Of a DNA stretch of 7,592 nucleotides, positions 1 to 5,210 are shown in pieces (position 1 is the first letter of the stretch; each line of letters starts with the position of its first letter). The position numbers and the translations under genes were made by a program. The DNA comes from Geminicoccaceae bacterium (GTDB lineage: Bacteria; Pseudomonadota; Alphaproteobacteria; Geminicoccales; Geminicoccaceae): positions 1 to 7,592 of the forward strand of contig JAPJRA010000151.1 in the NCBI GenBank assembly GCA_030824835.1, written 5' to 3'. A model generated the notes under the pieces. It searched no databases. It was not told the DNA's origin and saw only the letters and a program-made list of their open reading frames with translations.

Positions 1-3
1 TTC

Positions 4-9
4 GGGGAG
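4..9 (+). promoter_or_regulatory. Shine-Dalgarno site that decides the start of the first gene
   Basis: GGGGAG lies 8 bases before the ATG at 18, close to ideal spacing. It therefore favours that ATG over the in-frame GTG at 9, whose first base is the last base of this motif. The competing model is that GTG 9 overlaps the TGA at 10-12 of an upstream gene ending just inside the window, a GTGA junction like the one at 521-524. Only three codons of such a gene would be visible, so this cannot be settled here. Confidence 0.5.
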
Positions 10-17
10 TGAGCTTG

Positions 18-524
18 ATGCGCAGTCTCGCCATGACGGCCGCTACCCTGACCCGGCTCGCCGCACCGGCGGCCCGCGCAGCGGACGCCTGGGGCCTCGA
101 CCACGAGCAGCCGATGGAGGTCACCGGCAAGGTCGTCGACCTGCTCTGCATGCTGACCGGCGACTGCCCCGCCGATTGCGGCGGCGGCAAGCGCCAGCTC
201 GGCATCCTCACCGCCGACGACCGGCTGCTGCCGGTTGCCAAGGGCACCGTGTTGCTCGCCAACGCCGTGCCGGACCTGCTGCCGATGTGCGGCCAGACCG
301 TGCATGCCGACGGGCTGCTGATCGCGAGCCCCGACATGACGCTCTACTTCCCGCAATATCTCAAGCCGTCGCCCGATGCCGCGTGGGTACCGACGACCGC
401 CTTTCAGACGCAGTGGACGGCCGCCCACGGCGACGCGCCGGACTGGTTCCGCGCCGACCCCACCGTCAAGGCGGTGATCGCGCGCGACGGCATCCTGGGC
501 ATTCCCGGCCTGAAGCCCGAGTGA
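18..524 (+). CDS. small exported Cys-containing protein of unknown family, coupled to SCO1
   Basis: I do not recognise this 168-residue protein. The N-terminus (MRSLAMTAATLTRLAAPAARA) looks like a signal peptide ending near ARA-AD, although an Arg and a Pro interrupt its hydrophobic core, so the prediction is moderate. The mature part begins with a segment containing VTGKVVDLLC and has four cysteines at about residues 44, 50, 54 and 91 (C-x5-C-x3-C, then a lone Cys in PMCGQ), plus scattered Met and His. The C-terminal half has aromatic-rich stretches (LYFPQYLKP, DWFRADP) and no transmembrane helix. Its stop codon overlaps the GTG start of the SCO1 gene in GTGA, so the two are very probably one operon. 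A periplasmic partner in copper or thiol chemistry is an inference from this coupling and the cysteines. The start was chosen at ATG 18 because of the GGGGAG at 4-9. An alternative GTG start at 9 adds three residues. Confidence 0.8.
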   Translation: MRSLAMTAATLTRLAAPAARAADAWGLDHEQPMEVTGKVVDLLCMLTGDCPADCGGGKRQLGILTADDRLLPVAKGTVLLANAVPDLLPMCGQTVHADGLLIASPDMTLYFPQYLKPSPDAAWVPTTAFQTQWTAAHGDAPDWFRADPTVKAVIARDGILGIPGLKPE

Positions 525-1090
525 GCAGGTCGCGCCGCGGGGTACTGGCGCTGCTGCTGGCGGCGGCGGTGCCGGCGCACGCCGACGAGCCCTGGCCGGT
601 GGCGTTCGGCGGCCCGTTCACGCTCACCGACCATACTGGGCGCCGACGCAGCGACACCGACTTCCACGGCTCGTGGCTGTTGGTGCAGTTCGGCTACACG
701 AGCTGCCCCGACATCTGCCCGCTGAGCTTGGACACGATGGCGGCGGCGCTGGAGGCTCTTGGGCCTGCCGCCAGCCGCGTGCAGTCCCTGTTCGTCACCG
801 TCGATCCGGCCCGCGACACCCCGGCCGTGCTGGCTTCGTTCGTCGTCGGCTTCGATCCTCGGCTGATCGGACTTACCGGCAGCGAGGCAGAAATCGCGGC
901 CGTCGCCAAGGCCTACCGTGTCCATCGCCGCAAGGTCGTCACCAATCCGGCCGACCCCGCCGCCTATCTGGTCGACCACGGCTCGTTCACCTATCTCATG
1001 AGCCCGGACGGTGACTTCCTGACCCTCATTCCCTATGGCACCGATTCCACGCGGATGGCGCGGACGATAGCCGGCTATCTCGGCCGTTGA
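521..1090 (+). CDS. sco1: SCO1/SenC family copper chaperone
   Basis: This 189-residue thioredoxin-fold protein belongs to the SCO1/SenC/PrrC family. Members deliver copper to the CuA centre of cytochrome c oxidase, or act as a thiol reductase for it, on the periplasmic face of the membrane. Seen in the sequence: a basic start and hydrophobic stretch (SRSRRGVLALLLAAAVPAHA) that reads as a cleavable signal peptide; the FGYTSCPDICP motif with copper-ligand cysteines C62 and C66; VDPARDTP at 94-101; and the third ligand His153 in VDHGSFTYLMSPDG. All family-defining residues are intact and the length is normal. The GTG start is set by the signal peptide and by the 4-base GTGA overlap with the upstream gene. 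The open frame extends further upstream but only as an antiframe of that gene. The 3' end overlaps the convergent membrane-protein gene by 16 bases. Confidence 0.95.
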   Translation: MSRSRRGVLALLLAAAVPAHADEPWPVAFGGPFTLTDHTGRRRSDTDFHGSWLLVQFGYTSCPDICPLSLDTMAAALEALGPAASRVQSLFVTVDPARDTPAVLASFVVGFDPRLIGLTGSEAEIAAVAKAYRVHRRKVVTNPADPAAYLVDHGSFTYLMSPDGDFLTLIPYGTDSTRMARTIAGYLGR

Positions 1091-2145
1091 GCCCTGGCCG
1101 TCGGCGCCGCGCGCGCTATCAGGCGGGCGAGCGCCGGGCCGACCAGGATGATCAGGAACAGACGCAGGGTCTGGATGGCCAGCACGAAGGGCACGTCGGC
1201 ATGGCTGCCGATGGCGATGATCGCCACCGAATCCAGGCCGCCCGGACTCGTCGCCAGGAACGCCGTGAGCCCGTCGATGTCCAGCAGGTACGTCAGCGCC
1301 CAGGCCGACAGCCCGCACAGCCCGATGAGCGCCACGGTCGCCAGCAGCAGACGAGGGATCGCGCGCAGCGCATGCAGCGTGACCTCGCGGTCGAAGCCGA
1401 GCCCGACATACCAGCCGAGCGCCGTGTAGGCCGCCGCCAGCAGCCAGGGCGGCAGCGTGATCTCCAGCGTGCCCGTGGCCTGCAGCACCGCCCCCAACGT
1501 CATCGGCACCAGCAATGTCCCGGCCGGAATGCGCAGCCAGCGGCCGGCAACGGCGCCGACACCGGCCACCGCCAAGGTCGCCAGCAGTGGCAGCACAGGC
1601 GGCAGCAGCGGCAGGTCGGCCTGCGCCAGCGTCGGCGCCGCGTGGCCCAGGATCAGCCGCGCCACCAAGGATGCCGACAGCACGACGACGACGACGCGCA
1701 GATACTGCATGAACGCCACCAGCCGCGGGTCGGCACCGTACTCCTCGGCCATCGCCACCATCGCCGAGGCGGCTCCCGGCGACGAGCCCCAGGCCGCGGT
1801 GGTGCCGGGCAGGACGGCCAGCCGGGTCAGCCCCCAGCCGACCACCCCGCCGGCGACGATGGTGGTGGCCACGGTGAGCAGCATCAGCGGCCAGTCGGCG
1901 ATGACGGTGGCGACGATGCTGCCCGTGATCGAGTGAGCCACGAGGCAGCCGATCAACGCCTGGGCCGCGAGAAAGAACGGCCGCCGCACCCGCACGGTGG
2001 CGCCGCGCAGCGCCAGCGCCATTCCGGCCAGCATCGGCCCCAGCAGGAACGCCGCCGGAAACCCCGCCAGCGCCAGCGCCGAAGCCAGCGCCACCGACAG
2101 CCCGAGCAGGATCGCCCATTGCCATGGTGGGCGCAGGCGGCTCAA
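1075..2145 (-). CDS. AbrB-family integral membrane protein (putative transporter)
   Basis: A very hydrophobic protein of 356 residues with about ten membrane segments, matching the AbrB/YdeN-like membrane family (PF05145), often annotated 'AbrB family transcriptional regulator' or 'ammonia monooxygenase'. It is unrelated to the DNA-binding AbrB of Bacillus. The family-typical internal duplication is plain: GSSPGAASAMVAMAEEYGAD followed by QYLRVVVVVL (residues 120-156) matches ATSPGGLDSVAIIAIGSHAD followed by QTLRLFLIIL (299-334). The halves run roughly 27-165 and 203-343. The physiological substrate of the family is not established; a transporter role is inferred. The start is TTG at 2145, the only usable start codon before the first membrane helix (the in-frame stop is at 2161-2163). 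No good Shine-Dalgarno site is visible, so the exact start is uncertain. It overlaps the end of the convergent SCO1 gene by 16 bases. Confidence 0.9.
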   Translation of the reverse strand: MSRLRPPWQWAILLGLSVALASALALAGFPAAFLLGPMLAGMALALRGATVRVRRPFFLAAQALIGCLVAHSITGSIVATVIADWPLMLLTVATTIVAGGVVGWGLTRLAVLPGTTAAWGSSPGAASAMVAMAEEYGADPRLVAFMQYLRVVVVVLSASLVARLILGHAAPTLAQADLPLLPPVLPLLATLAVAGVGAVAGRWLRIPAGTLLVPMTLGAVLQATGTLEITLPPWLLAAAYTALGWYVGLGFDREVTLHALRAIPRLLLATVALIGLCGLSAWALTYLLDIDGLTAFLATSPGGLDSVAIIAIGSHADVPFVLAIQTLRLFLIILVGPALARLIARAAPTARAQRPR

Positions 2146-2192
2146 CGCATCGATCCGGCGTCACCGTCCGCGCGCGTCGGGACCCCGCCGCT

Positions 2193-2232
2193 CGAGCGAC
2201 CGACCCAAGCGTGCTCGAGCATAGGTCGCTCG
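2193..2232. repeat. 9-bp inverted repeat with an inner palindrome
   Basis: CGAGCGACC at 2193-2201 is matched by its reverse complement GGTCGCTCG at 2224-2232. The 22-base spacer contains the perfect palindrome TGCTCGAGCA at 2212-2221. It lies in the 173-base gap between the META-domain gene (stop at 2319) and the AbrB-type gene (start at 2145), both on the minus strand. It could be a weak terminator for the former or an operator for the latter. There is no T tract on either side, so a classical intrinsic terminator is not supported. Confidence 0.45.
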
Positions 2233-2318
2233 GTGCCAAACTCAGGTGCCGCAATCGCACCGTCTGGCGTGGCGGCGCGTAATGGCAGGGAGATCCACAG
2301 CATTTGCTATTCCGACGG

Positions 2319-2858
2319 CTATTCCAGCAGTTCCCGGTAACGCAGCCGGCCGCCGCCCACCAGCGTCAGGCTCAGCACGCGACCGTCGACCGCATAGCCG
2401 GTCACGCGTTCGAGCGCGGCCAGATAGGCGGCCTCCTCCTCGATCGCCGGCTGTGGACAGGCCATCTGCGTGGCGCCGATCCCGGACACGGAGAGCTGGG
2501 TGCCGGTGAGCGCGATGCCGCCGAAGTAGCGGTTGCAGCCGCCCTTGCCGCTGGCCCGGCCAGTTGCCGTGTCGATCTCGAGCGTGATCGGCACGCTTGG
2601 ATGCATCGGCGCCGCATCCGGCGTCACCTGCAGCTCGAACAGCTGCCAGACCCTGCCGTGGAACGGGTCGGCTGGCGACCCGACCGCCACCATGTGCACC
2701 GGCGCGCCCGGCACCGGGCGCACCCGCACGCATATTGGCGAGCCGGTTCCCTTACAATCGGTCAGCCAACTACCGCCCATGCGCAGCGGCGTTGCCGCGG
2801 TCACTTGGACCACAACGGACACCGCCAGCGCCGCAGCCAGTCCCAACATCCGCACCAT
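2319..2858 (-). CDS. exported META-domain (HslJ-like) protein
   Basis: A 179-residue protein with a signal peptide (MVRMLGLAAALAVSVVVQVT, cleavage probably near TAA-TP) and a C-terminal META domain (PF03724, as in E. coli HslJ) at about 69-177. Seen: the opening VWQLFELQV, the core motif SGKGGCNRYFGG (C108), the QMACP element (C134), the helix EEEAAYLAALERV, and the closing beta strand LSLTLVGGGRLRYR. HslJ-type proteins are small envelope proteins linked to heat or novobiocin resistance in E. coli; the molecular role is unknown. Ahead of the domain is a short extra segment with two cysteines (C35, C43, in WLTDCKGTGSPICVRV), possibly a disulfide pair. There is no lipobox Cys. The start is the first ATG, preceded by AGGGAG at 2865-2870 with 6-base spacing. 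The second Met at residue 4 is a less likely alternative. Confidence 0.87.
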   Translation of the reverse strand: MVRMLGLAAALAVSVVVQVTAATPLRMGGSWLTDCKGTGSPICVRVRPVPGAPVHMVAVGSPADPFHGRVWQLFELQVTPDAAPMHPSVPITLEIDTATGRASGKGGCNRYFGGIALTGTQLSVSGIGATQMACPQPAIEEEAAYLAALERVTGYAVDGRVLSLTLVGGGRLRYRELLE

Positions 2859-2928
2859 CGCCCACTCCCTACGGCCGGTGCCCTCCGGTGAGTGGTAGCA
2901 CCTGGCGCCAGCCGGGGCGACGCGGCAG

Positions 2929-4173
2929 CTATTCGGCGCCGAAGGTGATCAGCTGGACGGGCCCCGGCTTGCCCCAGCGGCCGTTGGTGACCAGGAAAGC
3001 CGCGCGGCCGGTGCCGTTCCAGTTCGGGATCGCCGTGGCGACATCGCCGTCGCCGACCGTCACCTGGGGTATGGGCAGGGTACGATAGCTCTTACCGTTG
3101 CCGTTATTGAGCAGCATGACATCCTCGTTGCTGCTGTTCGGACCCTGGACGATGTAGATGTCCGGCTTGCCGTCCAGGTTCACGTCGCCGACGGCAAGGT
3201 CGCGGCCCTGTTGCAGTGTGAAGGTGAAATGGGCCTTGGGGAACGTGCCGCCGACGTTGAGCCAGACCGTGAAGCGCTTGAGCTCGACAATCAGCAGATC
3301 GGGCCGACCGTCGCCGTTGACGTCCGCGAGGTCGATCTCCTCCGCCACGCGCTTCTTGTAGGCGGTGGTGGCGGAGATGTCGGTGAAGGTACCGGCATCG
3401 TTGCGATAGGTCACCGTGCGGAGCGTGGTGTCGACCTTGCGCCGCAACACGATATCGGTCCAGCCATCGCCGTCGATGTCGCCGGTGGCGATCGCGGTGG
3501 AATGCAGGACGCTGCGGACGACCGAGTCGGTAACCTCCTCGAAACGACCACCGAGATTGCGGAACAGGCGGTTCTCGGCGGGATAGATCGAAGGGCCTTC
3601 GTTGGCGACCACGAGGTCGAGCAGGCCGTCCCGGTTGAAGTCGAGGACCGCCGGCTCACGGCCGCGGCCATGCACGTCGGCCACGCCCCAACTACGGGCC
3701 ACATCGGAGAAGGTGTGGTCCGCCCGCTGGATGAACAGCGAGTTCGGATACTCCTTCGTGCAGGTGCCGTTGCAGGCGCCGGTCACGCAGTAGATATCGG
3801 GGAGGCCATCCGGCAGGCCGCCGTCGATCAAGCTGCCGAAATCGGCGACGACACAGCCATGCCGATCGGTCTTGTAAAAGGTGCTCGCCAGGACCTCGCT
3901 GAAAGTCCCGTCCGGCTGGGCCTGCAACAGCGGCCAGGGTGAGCCGCCATGGGTCGAGAGCAGAATATCCGTAACCCCATCCCCGTCATAGTCGAACACG
4001 GGGGATTCGCCTTGGGTCGGGCTTACCTGATTGCCGCGAAAATTGAGGCCGATCTCGGCGGCGATATCGCGCGCGACCGGATCACCGGTTCTGGCGTGGG
4101 CGGCAGGGGGGGCACAGACCGCAATTAGGGTTAGAATGACAGCAGCAATGCGAATGCAGGCAATCGCTCTCAA
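2929..4173 (-). CDS. secreted FG-GAP/VCBS-repeat beta-propeller protein
   Basis: Roughly 414 residues with a signal peptide (IRIAAVILTLIAVCAPPAAHA) and then a predicted seven-bladed propeller. Calcium-binding-type loops recur: FDYDGDGVTD (60-69), an expanded DFGSLIDGGLPDGLPD (111-126), LDFNRDGLLD (177-186), GDIDGDGWTD (231-240), ADVNGDGRPD (283-292), GDVNLDGKPD (329-338), and a degenerate PNWNGTGRAAF (383-393). This is the FG-GAP/VCBS family (PF13517 type), found in extracellular or surface proteins that bind ligands or polysaccharide; no catalytic motif is visible. Blade 2 carries a cysteine-rich insertion (CVTGACNGTC). The start is uncertain. The frame stays open to an ATG at 4395 and holds another ATG at 4326 with AGGAG 11 bases upstream. 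Those starts would put 51-74 basic, non-signal-like residues, partly encoded by AT-rich DNA, before the signal peptide. I chose TTG 4173 because it leaves a normal signal peptide, although its ribosome binding site is poor. Confidence 0.85.
   Translation of the reverse strand: MRAIACIRIAAVILTLIAVCAPPAAHARTGDPVARDIAAEIGLNFRGNQVSPTQGESPVFDYDGDGVTDILLSTHGGSPWPLLQAQPDGTFSEVLASTFYKTDRHGCVVADFGSLIDGGLPDGLPDIYCVTGACNGTCTKEYPNSLFIQRADHTFSDVARSWGVADVHGRGREPAVLDFNRDGLLDLVVANEGPSIYPAENRLFRNLGGRFEEVTDSVVRSVLHSTAIATGDIDGDGWTDIVLRRKVDTTLRTVTYRNDAGTFTDISATTAYKKRVAEEIDLADVNGDGRPDLLIVELKRFTVWLNVGGTFPKAHFTFTLQQGRDLAVGDVNLDGKPDIYIVQGPNSSNEDVMLLNNGNGKSYRTLPIPQVTVGDGDVATAIPNWNGTGRAAFLVTNGRWGKPGPVQLITFGAE
4106..4112. 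repeat. seven-base homopolymer (C7 on the coding strand) in a signal-peptide region
   Basis: Seven consecutive G on the plus strand read as GCC CCC CCT (Ala-Pro-Pro) near the end of the FG-GAP protein's signal peptide. The present length keeps signal peptide and propeller in one frame. Gain or loss of one base would truncate the protein. It may simply be chance in GC-rich DNA. Confidence 0.5.
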
Positions 4174-4696
4174 GTAGATTTCATTAAATTCAAATGAACT
4201 ATTAATTGATCTCCATCGGCTGGGGCGATAGGTCCAACATCGGATGTGAAATCGGTCGACCTTTGGTTCACCTATGCAAGCTATTTTTCGCTTAGATCGA
4301 TTGTTATTCTGAGGGCAGCTAGACATAGCGCGCCAAACTCCTGATTTCCGCAGTGACCAGGCATGGATCGATGCCTTTGGACTTACATCAACCATAAATC
4401 GCGCGCGGCATAGGTCATTCGTGCAACAGGTTCTGACCGATGCCAGAATCGGTAGCCGCCGACCCAGCAGAATCGGCGTCAGAAGCTCGCAATGGTGCAG
4501 CGCAGTAGTACCGCGCGTGCCCAGTTCGTCGGAGAAGGGCGTGACGACACGTCGTTACGTTTCGGTGAAGTCAGCGCTGCGCCTGCGCATGCGGGGCGCT
4601 ACGCAACAATCGATCCTGGAGCCCAGGCGTCAGGGCGTGGGCGAGCAATCCGCGGTGCGGTTCGTTGCTCGCCCCTGCCAGAAGGCCGGCGGGTGC
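4174..4696. other. non-coding stretch between the FG-GAP and GFA genes
   Basis: About 520 bases in which I find no convincing gene on either strand; the open frames here lack recognisable protein character. The left part (about 4130-4320) is markedly AT-rich for this window: 4171-4210 has only 8 G/C in 40 bases. It probably carries the promoter and leader of the minus-strand FG-GAP gene, although I could not assign -35 and -10 boxes. It includes a small AT-rich inverted repeat, TTCATT at 4180-4185 with AATGAA at 4193-4198. Further right are a 6-bp hairpin (ACCGAT 4436-4441 with ATCGGT 4448-4453) and a 9-base direct repeat CAGAATCGG at 4444-4452 and 4468-4476. The strong hairpin at 4639-4674 is listed separately. 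Confidence 0.55.
4639..4674 (-). terminator. strong hairpin 22 bases past the GFA gene, probable terminator
   Basis: GGGCGAGCAA at 4639-4648 pairs perfectly with TTGCTCGCCC at 4665-4674. The 16-base loop can itself fold (CCGC 4650-4653 with GCGG 4657-4660 around GGT). It lies directly after the stop of the minus-strand GFA gene, where a transcription terminator is expected. Neither strand has a T tract after the stem, so it is not a canonical intrinsic terminator. It may act as a U-less terminator or as a 3'-end stabiliser. Confidence 0.55.
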
Positions 4697-5125
4697 CTAC
4701 TCCGGCACGATCTCACCCGAGCCACCGAACTCGGCCGGGAAGTCCTTCAGCTTGGGCAGGCCGTCGCGCATCGGCAGCACGGTTTCCGCATAGTTGACGT
4801 GCACCTGCGGCACGAAGGCGAGGTCGGGGATGGTGGCGGCATAGACATCGACGAAGTTCAACGGCGCATGTCCGGCCATCACGTGGCCGCCGCAGAGCTT
4901 GCAAAACTGACGCTGGCTCAGCGGCGTCTTCTCATAGGTCGCGAGATGCTCGGCGCCCCTGACCACTTCCACCGCCTCCGGCGGCCACAGCGTGAAGGCA
5001 TTGACCGGCCCGCCCGACCAGGACCGGCACGATCGGCAATGACAGTAGCCCATGGCATTGGGCTTGCCGGTGGCGCGGATCTCCACCGCACCGCAAAAGC
5101 AGGTTCCCGAGTACGAATCGCTCAT
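4697..5125 (-). CDS. GFA-family (Mss4-like) zinc-binding protein
   Basis: This 142-residue protein is a single GFA domain (PF04828). The founding member is glutathione-dependent formaldehyde-activating enzyme, but most members have no proven substrate. All zinc-site cysteines are present: C9 and C11 in GTCFCGAVE; C28, C30 and C33 in YCHCRSCRSWSGG; and C75 and C78 in QFCKLCGGHV. The tail has the typical pattern VDVYAATIPD and PQVHVNYAE. There is no signal peptide, so it is cytoplasmic. The ATG start is supported by GGGAGG at 5132-5137 with 6-base spacing, one of the best ribosome binding sites in the window. It is separated from its neighbours by 85 bases upstream and a long gap downstream, so it is probably transcribed alone or as the end of the M24 transcript. 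A specific role in formaldehyde metabolism is not supported by the neighbours. Confidence 0.93.
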   Translation of the reverse strand: MSDSYSGTCFCGAVEIRATGKPNAMGYCHCRSCRSWSGGPVNAFTLWPPEAVEVVRGAEHLATYEKTPLSQRQFCKLCGGHVMAGHAPLNFVDVYAATIPDLAFVPQVHVNYAETVLPMRDGLPKLKDFPAEFGGSGEIVPE

Positions 5126-5210
5126 GTGTTTCCTCCCTGATGGTACGATTCCGCCGGAAATTGCCCTCCGATTTCGACCGGCGACAAGTTAAATCGACGT
5201 GGCTTTGCCG

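Noticed and set aside
1075..2145. Reading the AbrB-type gene as a DNA-binding transcription regulator
   Set aside because: The protein is a duplicated multi-pass membrane protein with no SpoVT/AbrB swapped-hairpin domain; the regulator label is an inherited name.
404..2260. 618-codon open frame on the minus strand spanning the SCO1 unit and the AbrB-type gene
   Set aside because: Its translation is low-complexity Arg/Ala/Gly-rich sequence in an antiframe of two well-supported genes; typical of GC-rich DNA.
1087..2340. 417-codon plus-strand open frame opposite the AbrB-type gene
   Set aside because: Gln/Arg/His-rich translation with no domain character; a shadow of the membrane-protein gene on the other strand.
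3211..3942. 243-codon plus-strand open frame opposite the FG-GAP gene
   Set aside because: Its Asp/Gly/Val-rich repeats mirror the DxDxDG codons of the propeller gene; no independent support.
4174..4395. N-terminal extension of the FG-GAP protein up to ATG 4395 or 4326
   Set aside because: The extra residues are basic and non-hydrophobic, come partly from AT-rich DNA and would bury the signal peptide 58-82 residues in. ATG 4326 does have AGGAG 11 bases upstream, so this is not fully excluded.
4697..5125. Assigning the GFA protein a role in formaldehyde detoxification
   Set aside because: No glutathione-dependent formaldehyde dehydrogenase or related gene is nearby, and most family members have no proven substrate.
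4421..5140. 239-codon plus-strand open frame covering the gene-free stretch and the GFA gene
   Set aside because: More than half lies antisense to the clear GFA gene, and the rest has no recognisable protein features or ribosome binding site.
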